Made by a program: the position numbers and the translations under genes. This document shows, one piece after another, positions 1-10,768 of a stretch of DNA of 64,000 nt. The notes beneath the pieces were generated by a model. That model was not told where the DNA came from, ran no database searches, and saw only the letters and a program-made list of their open reading frames with translations. This stretch comes from Colius striatus (Eukaryota > Chordata > Aves > Coliiformes > Coliidae), in NCBI RefSeq assembly GCF_028858725.1, contig NC_084774.1:3880001-3944000 (forward strand), read 5' to 3'. How positions within the stretch are numbered: the stretch's first letter is position 1; the number at the start of each line of letters is the position of its first letter.

Positions 1-3000
1 AGCTGAAGGAGGACCACCAGAAAGCACTGCTGCGGCGGGAGTTTGAGCTGCAGAGCCTGAACCTGCAGAGGAGGCTGGAGCAGAAGTTCTGGAGCCAGGA
101 GAAGAACCTGCTGGTGCAGGAGTCGCAGCAGTTCAGACAAAGCTTCCTCCTGCTCTTCATGAAGCTCAAGTGGTTCCTCAAGCGCTGGCGCCAGGGCAAG
201 ATGGTGCACAGCGAGGCCGAGGACTTTTTGGAGGTATGTTGGGCTGAGGGGCTTCTGCCCCAGCTGCTGTGGGCCACGCTGCTGAGCATCCCCAGGGCTG
301 TCCTTCATGCCTACACATCCCACCCAGGGCTGCTTGGTGCCGTGGGCTGTGGGTCCCCTCACCGCCGCAGCCGTGCTGTGTCCCGCAGGTGAACAGCATG
401 AAGGAGCTGTACCTGCTGCTGGAGGAGGAGGAGCTGGCCCCGCAGCAGCAGGCAGACAACAAGATGTGCAGTGGGGACTCCTGGACCCCCAACACGGTGA
501 GAGGGGTCCCCACGAGCCTGGGGGGTGGGCAGGATCATCCCCTAATGCAGTTGCAGCTCCTGTTGGGGTGCAGGGCTGGGTGAGGGGGGGATGCTCCCCT
601 CCCCTGTCCCTCCCCCCAGCAGCCTGCAGAGCTGGGGTGCAGAGAGTGCGGCTCCCGTGGGCTCCCACCCCATTTTGGGTCCCCCCTTCTGCTCACCCCC
701 AGTCCCCCCACAGCCCAACGAGTGCATCAAGACGCTGTCGGAGCTGAAGGCGACGCTGCAGGAGCTGTGCCGGGAGCTGCGGGAGGAGCGGCGCGGCGCC
801 GGAGAGCTGCAGCAGCAGTTCACCAAGGCCAAGGCCGCCTGGGAGATGGAGCGTGCCGAGCTCAAGTGCCACATCGCCCAGGTGGGAGCCCAGGGCATCC
901 CACAGGTGGCCCATGGGCTGGGGGCCACTGTGCCTGGTGAGGCTGGGAGCTGGGGGCTGAGAGGCTGTGGGGCAGGGCTCCAGGCAGAGCACGCTGGGGG
1001 AATCTCAATTAGCAGCCGCTCAGCAGGAGAGTTGCTATAGCAACGGGGCTGGCACAGAAACCTGACTGTGGAGCTGCAGAAGATGCTCTTTATTCCTCTG
1101 CTGGGTTTGTCTGGGGTGAGTGGGATGGTACCAGGGCTCAGCATCCCTCCCTAGGATGGGTATCTGGGAGCAGCATCAGAGCCCTCCTCTCCTTCCCCGG
1201 GTCATGGCGTAGGTGGGAGCTCTGCACCCCACAGGTGCTACAGGAGGGACATATGGCTGCAGCAAGGGCAGGAGGTGGAAGGAGGCAGCCTCAGCACTGG
1301 GGGAAGCTCCTGCCTGCAGAAGCAGCCCCATGGGTCCCCCAGCCCTGCCCTCACAGTGCTAGGGGGTTTGGACTCCCTCACACTGTGCTGGCAGCAGCCT
1401 GTGGCTGTACGTCAGCTCCGCTCCCCAAAGCCACTGCCAGCACCTCCCAGGCAGAATTTTTCCAAGCAGAGTTCAGCAGTGGTCCCCAATTCCCCTATCT
1501 CCCCCCTAGAAAGATTGCAGAGCTGCTGCAGTGGCAGCATCCCAGCTTCAGGTGCCTGCCCAAGAGCTACCAAGGTGATCAGGGGACTGGAACATCTTTC
1601 TTATGACGAAAGGCTGCAGGAAAGGCTATTCATCCTGGAGAAGAGAAGGCTGAGGGGGGATCTCATTAACACTTACAACTACTTAAAGGGTGGATGTCAG
1701 GAGGATGAGGTGACACCTTTATCTGTGGTGCCCAGTGACAGGACAAGGGGTGATGGGCACAGGCTGGAACACAAAAAGTTTCACTTAAACACAAGGAAAA
1801 ACTTGTTTGGGTTGATGTGAGGGAGCCCTGGTCCAGGCTTGCCCAGGAAGGGTGTGGAGGCTCCTTCTTGGGAGGTTTCCAAACCCACCTGGACACATTC
1901 CTGTGCCCCCTGAGTGAGAACTCCTTCAGGTCCCTTCCAGCTCCCACCATCCTGGGATTCTACAATTCCCAGGGTCCTCTCTGCCATCCCTGAGGTGATG
2001 TGGCCCCTCTGCAGAGCCAGGCCCCACAGGCAGGGTGCAGGCAGAGCCCAGCTGAGCAGGCAGAACCTTCAGCCCATGTCCCACTGGGTGACCATCTGCC
2101 AGGCCAGCTGGCATGGTGTAGCTACAAGCCAGGGCTGGCCATGCCCACAGCCAAGCCACACTTACTGCCCAAACCAGGCAGCGTGGCACCAGGATGCCCA
2201 GGGCCTTGCCCCTTTGCTGGGGATGCCCAGCTCCACACTGGAGCCCTGGGTCCCCCCCAGCCCCCACCATGTCCCCACAGCTGGAGTCGAAGGCGGGCAA
2301 AGGCATGGCAGAGCGTGCGCTGCCCGACTGGAAGGTGGCACTGAAGAGGGAGCGTGAGGAGCACCAGCATCTCCTCGCCGAGTCCTACAGCGCCGTCATG
2401 GACCTCACCAAGCAGCTGCAGATCAGCGAGAAGAACTGGAAGCAGGAGAAAGTGGAGCTGCTGGCCCGCTTCAAGGAGGAGCAGCAGCAGGCAGAGCAGC
2501 AAGCGAAGGACCTGCAGAACAAAATCAACCAGGTACGGTGTCCCCCACCGGGAACGTGTCCCACAGCCTCTGCCGCTCGCTCCTCACGCGCCGGGGCCAA
2601 GCAGCAGCTGCTTTTGCTGGCCCAGAGGGGGATGTGGCACATGCTGAGTGACCAACACGTTGTCCAGTTGCAGAAAGGAACCAACCCTTGGGCACTGAAG
2701 CACTCTGAAATGGAGAAGCACGGCAGCAACTGGAAAGAGGTGGGCAAGAGGAGGTGGAGAGCTCTCGGTGATTGGGCTCAGGTCTATGCTAAGGGTTAGA
2801 TGGGAGGTCACATGAACCTCAAGTAACACCCCCGTGGGCAGCAAGTGAGGCTGCAAGGGGAAGCACCATGATGGAGAGCTTGGCTGAACCCCAAGGACTT
2901 CCCTGGGGTTATAAAAAGCTGATGTAAAATTGATGTGGGCACAGTGATCCCCATGTAGCCACGGGACTGGGAACAGGAGGGAGGGTGGTAGTGCTGGAAG

Positions 3001-5409
3001 GGAGCAGGGACTGCACCCTGCTCCAGCCCATCCATGTGCTTTGGTCCTGTGCTTGCTGACACCAGAGCTTTCTTTTGTGCCCTCCTAGGCTCTCAATGAA
3101 AAAATCACAGACAAAGAGACAATCTCTGAAGCAGAAGCCAAGGGAACCAACCTCAAAAGGTGAGCTGGTGCCTGCATGGTCCCTGGGGCACAGAGAAAGC
3201 TGCCTGGAGCTGTCTCTGGGCTTGGAAGCACTGGCAGCTCATAGGACATGTGTCCAGAGTCCAGGATTGTCCTGGAGGCCAAGGGCTCCCATGAGGAGCA
3301 GGACTGGGTGCCAAGGATAATCCTGGCACTAGGGGAAGCTCCTGCCTGCAGAAGCAGCCTCGTGGGTTCCCCAGCCCTGCCCTCATGGTGCTGAGGGGTT
3401 TGGGCTCCCTCACACTGTGCTGGCAGCAGCACATGCCTATTCATCAGCTCCACTCCCAAAAGCCACTGCCAGCACCTCCCAGGCAGACTTTCTCCAAGCA
3501 GGGCTCAGCAGTGGTCCCCAATTCCGCTCTCTCCCCCCTAGAAAGATTGCAGAGCTGCTGCAGTGGCAGCATCCCAGCTTCAGGTGCCTTCCCAAGGGCT
3601 GCCAAGATGATCAGGAGACTGGAACATCTTTCTTATGAGGAAAGACCAGTGTGGGGACAGGTTGCCCACCCCTCTGCCTGTCCCCTTATAAGCACCATCC
3701 TCTCTCCTCCCACAGGACCAAGTCTGTTTCCTCCATGTCAGAGTTTGAAAGCTTGCTCGACTGTTCTCCCTACCTGCCTGGGAAGGCCACATCGGGGCTG
3801 GGTGACCATTCCCGGGGCAAAAAGGCACCGGCGGGCACGCAGCTGCTGCCCAGCAGCATCCGGGACAGCGCCGGCCTCCCTCCCTCCAAATGCACCTACG
3901 TGAACATCGAGCAACCTGCCCCCGACAGCCTGGCCAAGGAGAAGCTGGGCATCTCCTCCTGGGACTACTCACGGGCAAGCAGCCTCTCCGGGCACGACCC
4001 GGCCCAGAAGCAAATGCAGAGGAGCTACACGGCGCCCGACAAGACGGGGATCCGCATCTACTACAGCCCGCCGGTGGTGCGGCGGCTGGAGGCGCCGCTG
4101 GTGCACAACAAGGAGGGCAAGATCATGATCGAACCCGGCTTCTTGTTCACCATGGCCAAGCCCAAGGAGCCCGAGGAGTCGGCCAGCGCCGAGAGCACCT
4201 ACAGCCAGTGGCTGTGCAACTTCTCCAAGCAGCAGCGGGAGCTGCTGGACGGCGGTGCCGGGGAGAGCGCGGTGGCACCGGTGCCTCGCTTCCCCCCGGC
4301 GCTGCACGACCTGGAGATCTCCGGCAACATGAGCGACGACATGAAGGAGATCACCAACTGCGTGCGGCAGGCCATCCGCTCCAGCTCGCTCGAGAGGAAG
4401 GTGAAAAGCACCTCCAGCCAGACGGTGGGGCTGGCCCACGTGGGCACGCAGACCATCCAGACCGTCAGCGTGGGGCTGCAGACCGACCTGCCGCGCGGCG
4501 GCGGCGTGCACGGCAAGAGCTGGTCCCCGCGCAGCTCCTCGCTCGTGTCCGTGCGCAGCAAGCAGATCACCTCCTCCCTGGATAAGGTCCACTCCAGGAT
4601 CGAGCGGCCGTGCTGCTCCCCAAAATACGGCTCTCCGAAGCTCCAGAGGAGGTCTTCCTCCAAGCTGGATGCCTCCAAGGACAGGAGCCTCTGGAACCTG
4701 CACCAGAGCAAGCAGAACGGCTCCGCCTGGGCCCGCTCCACCACCACCCGCGACAGCCCCGTCCTCAGCAACATCAACGACGGCTTGTCCAGCTTGTTCA
4801 GCGTGGTGGAGCACGCGGGCAGCACCGAGTCCATCTGGAAGCCGGGTTGCCCCGAGAGCGGCCGGGCCAAGCCCGAAGTGCCCAAGTACGGCCTGGTGCA
4901 GGAGTTCTTCAGGAACGTCTGCGGGCGGGCGCAGAGCCCCACCGCCCCCTCGGAGAAGAAGGAGGCCAGCGGGGAGGAAGGCAGCAAGAGAGCGGAGCAC
5001 CCCGGCCCTGTCACCTACCACCCGGCTGAAAACGTCGCCCGTGTCTTGAACAAGAAAGTCCTCAAGCAGAGCAGCTGCGAGGACCCCAAACCCTCATCCC
5101 CCAGCCAGGGGAGCAAGGACGCGGCCCTGCGGGACCCAGACCTCATGTCAGCCATGGCCAGCGAGGTAAGGAGGCCGGCTGCTCCCCGGGTGTCCCGCCC
5201 TGCTGGGGGACGCAGCGCCCGACCCCTCTAACCCCCCTGTGCCCCGTCTGTCTTTGCAGGACATGGCGTGTGACTGCAGCTCCCAGTCCCTCACCTCCTG
5301 CTTCGCCCGGCCGTCCCGCTCCGCCGTCCGCCACTCCCCCTCCAAGTGCAAACTGCACCCCGCGGACCCCCCCAGGCCCGAGGAGAAGCCGGGGCCCTCG
5401 AGTGAGTGA
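1..5409 (+). CDS. MTCL2: MTCL2 (SOGA1), 3' half of gene, microtubule-crosslinking coiled-coil protein
   Basis: The gene is cut by the window start. Exons read in phase: 1-233 (codons from base 3), 389-496, 714-881, 2281-2532, 2668-2739, 3089-3159, 3716-5165 and 5260-5409 (TGA 5407-5409), giving about 833 codons. All introns are GT-AG. The first 300 or so residues are Glu/Lys/Gln-rich heptad-like coiled coil. The long seventh exon is Ser/Pro/basic, as expected of the C-terminal microtubule-binding part of the MTCL/SOGA family, and it carries the family-type segment with repeated VG-x-QT motifs. Family members crosslink microtubules and, for MTCL2, tether them to the Golgi. MTCL2 is preferred over MTCL1 or SOGA3 because the neighbours ACSS2 and GSS belong to the human chromosome 20 homologue; that choice is inference. 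The TGA follows a GAGTGAGT that could also be a splice donor, so a longer isoform is possible. Confidence 0.85.
1031..1044. promoter_or_regulatory. Palindromic RFX X-box-like site in MTCL2 intron
   Basis: GTTGCTATAGCAAC is a perfect 14-bp palindrome in the intron after the exon ending at 881. It matches the inverted-repeat X-box bound by RFX factors, with half sites GTTGC and GCAAC. It lies outside any CR1 copy. Function is inferred from the motif only. Confidence 0.4.
1295..1570 (+). repeat. Duplicated 'head' block, copy 1
   Basis: This block of about 275 bp recurs at 3325-3600 in the same orientation, with an estimated 85-90% identity by eye. Here it runs directly into a CR1 3' fragment. 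It holds no convincing exon. The two copies flank three MTCL2 exons, so local duplication of an already fused unit is the simplest reading. Confidence 0.7.
1571..1970 (+). mobile_element. CR1 LINE, 5'-truncated 3' end
   Basis: The sequence has the standard CR1 3' order: a 'gagaagagaaggctgag' segment, 'gacaggacaaggggt', 'gtgtggaggctcct', 'ccaaacccacctggacac', and a 'ctgggattct' terminus. It is intronic to MTCL2 and sense to it. No intact reverse transcriptase remains. Confidence 0.85.
3325..3645 (+). repeat. Duplicated 'head' block, copy 2, with CR1 stub
   Basis: This is the second copy of the block at 1295. It includes the first 45 or so bases of the following CR1 ('ggaacatctttcttatgagg'), then breaks off before the long MTCL2 exon. 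The break inside CR1 sequence shows that the head-CR1 fusion predates this copy. Confidence 0.7.
4408..4494 (+). other. MTCL2: 10-residue VG-x-QT array in MTCL2 C-terminal region
   Basis: Within the long MTCL2 exon three Gln-Thr pairs recur at exactly ten-residue spacing, with SQT, TQT and LQT cores; Val-Gly precedes the second and third, and one extra IQT lies between. Short linear TQT motifs in series are the usual docking sites for LC8 (DYNLL) dynein light chain. The spacing is seen directly; LC8 binding is inference. Confidence 0.5.
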
Positions 5410-5774
5410 GGCCGCGGGGGGCCGGGGACGCAGCGTGCCCGCTGGCCACTCTCCTGCCCGGAAAGCGCCGGTGCCCCGCGGGGCCCCTCGGAGGCGGCAC
5501 CGGCACAGCTGGGCGCATCTGTCTCCTAATCGCCCCTGGGCCCCGGGGACGCTTACGAAGCAGATGTGGAGCCGCTGGTGGAGGCCCCGGGGTGGCAGAG
5601 ACCCGCTTGTTCCGAGCCGCTGCCGGCACTGGGGGAGGTCCTTGCCCGTGCCCACCACCCTGGGAACGTCAGCTGAGCCCCTGCCGTGCCCAGGGCTCAG
5701 CGAGGAGGGGACAGCAGCCGGCTGAGGCTGCTGGTGTAGGGAGGGCAGGGCCAGGGCGAAGCGCGGCGGGGAGG

Positions 5775-5828
5775 TGGATGGATGGATGGATGGATGGATG
5801 GATGGATGGATGGATGGATGGACGGATG
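5775..5828 (+). repeat. (TGGA)n microsatellite
   Basis: About 12-13 tandem tetramers, interrupted once near the end by a GGAC unit, lie in the MTCL2 3' UTR. Confidence 0.95.
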
Positions 5829-6142
5829 GCGCCTGTGGATGGAGGGTGCTGGCCCTGGCCCCTGTGGCCACTGCCGGCCCTGCCCGAGCCCCAGCACATC
5901 CCTGCCAGCTCCCATTGCGGACGGTTGCATCAGCCACGGGGCTGCCGCCGCTTCCCCAGGCAGGAAGGAGGCGGGGAAGGGTCCCTGCGGTCACCCAGGC
6001 TGGGTTGGCTCTGGGAGCCCATCCTGGCCACTGTTCTGCTCCAGAGGAGAAGCAGAGCTCCTTGGCTGCTGGGAAAGGTCTGGGTGGTCGCCCCATCTCC
6101 TCCAGAGAGGGGGCTGCAGGATGCACAGTGCCTGTGTGTGAG

Positions 6143-6144
<2 letters not shown>

Positions 6145-6179
<35 letters not shown>
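6145..6179 (+). repeat. (GT)n microsatellite
   Basis: About 17 uninterrupted GT dinucleotides lie in the MTCL2 3' UTR. The alternating purine-pyrimidine run could adopt Z-DNA. Confidence 0.95.
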
Positions 6180-6180
<1 letters not shown>

Positions 6181-7246
6181 ACGCACATCTGCTGCCGCCG
6201 CGGCAAGTGGCTGCGGCTGCAGCGTCTCCTCCCACACTGCACCCACCTCCCTGCCTGGGGCCACTCGTAGTTTTTTGCTCCTCCAAGCGCTGAATATAGA
6301 CATTTCTCTTTTCTTTTTTCCTTTTGCCTTTGGTTTGAGTTTTTTTTCCCCTCCTCTTTTGGCTCTGCCCCACTCCAGACAGCCTGCAATGTAAAACCAA
6401 GTGCATTCTTAAACAGACCGAAACGAGCTCCATGGGAGGTGATGCACCAATTGGATTAAGAGATTGTGGGTCGGGAGGCTGCAGCGTGGGCTGCGTCACA
6501 CACCCCTCAGTCACCACCACAAAAAGCCTTATCTGAGGAGGGAGGGGGCAGCAGGCACAGCCCCCACAGCAGCACAGAGCTCCTGGGGTTAGGGGGCTGC
6601 CTCTCAGCCCCACAAACAGCAGCCTTGGCGCCTCCCTGCAGCCCCCAAGAGAACAGCAATTTCAGAGGCAGATACCTGACCTATTTTCACGCCATCTGCC
6701 AGGGGCCGGGTAGGGATTCACCCAGCTGGAGCTGCCTGCAGGTGCCCACACCTCCTGGGGCTCTGGGCGTCGCTCTGGGACCGTGTATCTCGTTCAGAGG
6801 GCTCTATAAATAATTGCTGCAGGGGCTGTGTACTTTGCTCCAGGGCTTCTGTGTGTTGCTCTAAGTCTACACACGCTGCTCCAGCGGCCCTGTCCTGCTG
6901 CTCCGGGGCCTCTGCACCTTGCTCTGGGGCCTCTGGGCACTTCTGGCATCTGGCAGCTTCACTGAACAAACATCTCCCTGTGTGGAAGCTGCTGCCCTCT
7001 CCCGACCAGGCTCCCGCTGCCCGCTGCAGCATCACTGCCACGTCGCTGCTCCCGCCAGCGTCTCCGCCAGGCCACTCACTGCCCGTGTCTCCGGACACAC
7101 CAGCATCAGCCAGGGCCCCGTGGGCCCAGCACCGATGGCCTTTTGCTCCGTGGGGCAGGCACTGCCCAGGCTCACCAGCAGCAGGGCTGGGCTGCAGCCC
7201 TGCCTGTCCCGGCCAGCTCCGGCCCCTGCCGCGGGCAACCTCTCGC

Positions 7247-7254
7247 TGTACATA
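7247..7254 (+). promoter_or_regulatory. Pumilio response element
   Basis: TGTACATA matches the UGUANAUA consensus on the MTCL2 sense strand, about 500 bases before the poly(A) signal. Confidence 0.5.
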
Positions 7255-7432
7255 GATCCCTTCTTGGGGAGGGGGGGTTAAGCATTTTCATTGGTAACAG
7301 GGGGTTTGGGGGGTTTTGGTTGGTTGGTTTTTTGGTTGGTTTCTTTTTAAAGACTCTACTTTTGGAATGTGGTTTCTCATTTTTACAACTGCCTTGTCAT
7401 CCTTTGTAATATCGGTCGCTTGTGTCTTACTC

Positions 7433-7440
7433 TGTAAATA
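7433..7440 (+). promoter_or_regulatory. Pumilio response element
   Basis: TGTAAATA matches the UGUANAUA consensus and lies 186 bases after the first site. Two exact sites near the 3' end favour PUM1/2 control of MTCL2 mRNA; this is inferred from motif only. Confidence 0.5.
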
Positions 7441-7741
7441 GCGGTGCTGGGCCTTTGCCGCGGGGCTGGGGGCTGAGCCGGGGGCTGCAAAGGCACCAGG
7501 CAGAACCTGCTCGAGGCATGGAGGAGCCTGCCTCAGCCCCTGCCCTCCCCACCTGCCAGTGCCCAGCCCAGGGCGAAGCCCAAGGTGCTTTTTGGCAAAG
7601 CCACTCTTGTCCCTGCCCTCTGCTCCTGCTTCCCCGCGCCTGCCCATGCCAAGGTCGCATGAAGGGCACCTTCTGCCCCGATGACGGGCCCCTGCCCAGC
7701 CTACCCTGCTCCCCTGTACCGTGCCTGCTTGTTGTGTGATG

Positions 7742-7747
7742 AATAAA
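7742..7747 (+). terminator. MTCL2: MTCL2 proximal poly(A) signal
   Basis: AATAAA follows a T/G-rich stretch ('gcttgttgtgtgatg') and ends the stretch of unique 3' UTR-like sequence. C-rich DNA follows. Confidence 0.65.
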
Positions 7748-7899
7748 GACCCTGCAACCCCTCACCCACCCCACTGGTGCTGCCTTCCCGTGCTGGGGGG
7801 GCCGTGCTGCCTGTCCTGTCTGGAGAATGGGTGCTGCTGCAGCAGGGAGCTGTGGGCTGGATGGGGCACCCATGGCGGGGAGATGTATTTAGATCTTGT

Positions 7900-10290
7900 C
7901 CCCACCAACCCAGCAGCTGCCCAGCCCAGGCATAGTGTGCCAGCCTCTGTTCACTGTCCTGTCTCTCCCCAACACCATCCCCATGTGCTGCCCCTGCCCC
8001 TGCCCTGGCTGTGCCACACCACCAGCACTCCTCATCATCACCCACAGCTCCTCCACAGCCTCACTGCCAGGGCTGCCACCCCTCACTTGGCATGGTCCTT
8101 GTGCTGCTGGTGTGTCTTGTGCCTCCCGTGCCCCGTCCCAGCCTGCCCAGCAGCTCCTGCACACAGACCCCACGTGCCCCTTCCCATTGCTGCTCACAGC
8201 CTCTTGCCCTTGTGCCCCCATCACCTGCTGCTCTCAGCCTTTTCCAGGCTCACTTAAACTCTATAAACTGTCCCTCCCTAAAGTCTTCCATTGCTCACCA
8301 TGACTCACCCTCTTTCCTTTGCTCCTCCAGCCTTCTCCATGTTCCATCCCTGCATTTTGATCCTCTATGTCCCATCCTTCTTGCAAACCTCCTTCCTCAG
8401 TCACATTCCTTCCTTCCTTCACTGCTCTTCCATTCCCCACCACGTCCCATCCCTCTTTATTCTGCTCCTCCCTCACCCATCCTTCACATTCCTCTCCCCT
8501 GCGTTCCATCACCCACCATATCCCATCTCTTTTCCTCTATGCCTCCATCTTTTTTATCCCACCCTCCTGCTGCTTCTCCATTGTCCACCCATCCCTCCTT
8601 CCTCTGCTTCTGTCACCCCCTGTGCCCCATCCTCCTCCACCACCCTCCAGGTTGCACCCTTCCTTTGCGGGCTCCTCCATCAGCCACCATGTCCCGTCCC
8701 TCCTTCCTGTGCTCCTGCATCCTCCATTGTGCCTTCTCCCTTCTTGTACCTCACTGTCACCTGCCACTCCCCATCCCTCCCTGTCCTCTTCTGCTCCCTT
8801 CACATCCCATTTCTCCCTTCACAGCGTGCTTTCAGTGTCCCATCCCTCCCTGCCATGCCCTGCTCCTCCCTGACCATCTCCTCTCCCACCCTCATGTGCT
8901 CCTTCATTACAGCTTCTCATTGTTTTCTTCCATCACCCAACACTTTCCATCCCTCCTTCCTGTGCTCCTCCATTGCCTGTCCTATCCCACCTTCTTATCA
9001 CACTTGCATTCCACCTCTCACCTGCTCATTCACCAACTACAGTCCATTTCTTGCCACCCTCATGAATCTTCCACCATCTCCTCATGTCTTCTCTTCCTTC
9101 TCCACCTCTACCCTGTCCTATCTATCCTCATCTTGCTTTGCCTCCAGTTTCTCTTTTCCTTTCATATTCCTCTTTATGTCAACACCTCACCATCCCTTCT
9201 CATCCTCCAGCAGCTCCCACCATCACCCTAAGCCTTTCAGTCTCCTCCACTCTGTCTTCTCCCCATCTTTCTCTATCTGCTTCTGCCTCTCCTGTCTCCT
9301 CATTCCCCTCATCCTCCTCCACTTTCCCCATCCCAAAATCCACCCTCCTGCCATTGCACCATCCCTCCAGCTGCCCACATCACCCAATCCCACCACCTCC
9401 TCCACCCCTGTATTTCTGCTCCTCCCCTTGTACCTCTCCATTTCCCACCACCTCCTCATCCATCCTCCTCCACTGCCCTCTAGTCCCTGTCTTCCTTTAT
9501 CCCCTCAATGTTTCTCCATCCTTCCTATCATCCTTTTCAATCTCCCAGTCTCCTCATCCCTCCTTTCTTCATCTCCATCTCTGCCTCCCTCCTTGTCCTC
9601 CACTACCTGCCATCTCATCTCTCCTGGTTTTCCTCTTCCATTTTACCCAGTTTCTTTGCCCTCCTCCACCTCCCATCGTCCCCCATCCTTCCCCGTGCTC
9701 CAACACCACAGTGTTCTTCCTCATCATCTGCTTCCTACCATCTGCCCAGTTCTCATCTTCCTTCAGCCTCTCTTGTCCTCTTCATTGTCATTCTCTTTCC
9801 ACCATTGCCCATTCCTCATTGTCCTTCACTTTCAGCTTCTCCTGCACCTTCTCCCTCATCTTCCATCTAATGCCTCTTCCAGGGAACCTGCACCTTCCAT
9901 TGTTCCCCATTATTTTTCATGCTCTTTCACCTCTTGCCCAGTCTCTCCTCATACTCAACCATCCCCTGTCATTTGTCTCTCAGTCTCCCTGTTTGTCCTT
10001 GTATTCTTCCACTTCTCTCCATCCCTCCTTCTCCTCCAAGTGTCCCATCTACCTCACTGATTTCCCCTCCACCCCTTCCTGACCTCTGACCATCTTCTCT
10101 TACCTCACAGCTCCCTCTTTCACTGTCCTTGACCTCCCAACTCCATCCTATCTTCCCATCTTCTCCCAGCCTGACCTTTCCCATTCATTCTCCATCCTCC
10201 CTGCACCTTTTTACTTCCAACATACCTGACTCCTGCTGTCATTTTCTCTGTTTCTTCCCCCTTCCCCTGCCCTGTATCCCATCTCTCACC
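7900..10290 (+). repeat. G-depleted pyrimidine tract, degenerate minisatellite
   Basis: The plus strand is nearly all C and T with some A and few G. Phrases such as 'catccctccttcctgtgctcctccatt' recur at irregular intervals of roughly 45-70 bases, strongest at 8280-9000 and decaying to the right. Long open frames appear in all three plus frames only because purine-rich stop codons are rare; the predicted Ser/Pro/Leu/His strings have no domain. It lies between the proximal and possible distal MTCL2 poly(A) signals, so it may be transcribed in a long 3' UTR form. Confidence 0.75.
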
Positions 10291-10768
10291 AGCCCAGGAA
10301 AGCCACCACCAGCACAGCCATCCCTGATGAAGGGCTCTTACTGTTGGGGATGGAGTGTGGGGCTCAGTCAGACGGAGAACTGGCTCCCATCCCACTCCCA
10401 TCCCCGCTGCTCCAGGCACTGTCACAGTAGAGGCAATGACCACAGCTTGCAGGCAGGGAGGTTTCTTCAGGAAATGCTTTTCCCTAGGGCTGCTGCAGCT
10501 GGAACTGGTCACTGGGGAAGTGGGAGGGTCTTTGCCCTTGGAAGGTTTCACAACTCAGCTAGATGAAGTCACCAGTGTCCTGATTTAGCATTAGCAATAA
10601 CTCCTTCAGAACACAGAGCTCTACCAGAGCCCCCTGAGATCCCTTCAGGCACATCTTCGGGAGACTTCCCAAGAGGGGCAAGAAAGGCCAGAGATGATTT
10701 GGGATGATGTGCTTGGGGTGCTGTGGGGCATGAGGAACTGTCCTATCCCTGCCACTTGCAGCTACTCC

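Larger units (their letters stand above)
5410..7767 (+). other. MTCL2: MTCL2 3' UTR (proximal form)
   Basis: There is no coding signal after the TGA. The segment holds a TGGA microsatellite, a GT microsatellite, T-rich stretches at about 6300-6360 and 7300-7400, two Pumilio-type octamers and an AATAAA at 7742. Its unique sequence (no CR1) and AT-rich end are typical of a real 3' UTR. The exact cleavage site is assumed about 20 bases after the hexamer. Confidence 0.6.

Noticed and set aside
3969-5021. Minus-strand open frames of 271-350 codons opposite the MTCL2 exon
   Set aside because: Antisense shadow of a GC-rich coding exon; splice borders, phase and family match all support the plus strand.
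5143-6303. Minus-strand 386-codon frame
   Set aside because: Crosses the MTCL2 last exon, TGGA and GT microsatellites; low-complexity product with His/Thr and Ser/Ile/His/Pro repeats.
8011-10082. Plus-strand open frames of 332-589 codons
   Set aside because: Open only because G is scarce, so stop codons are rare; all three frames are open and the products are Ser/Pro/His/Leu strings without domains.
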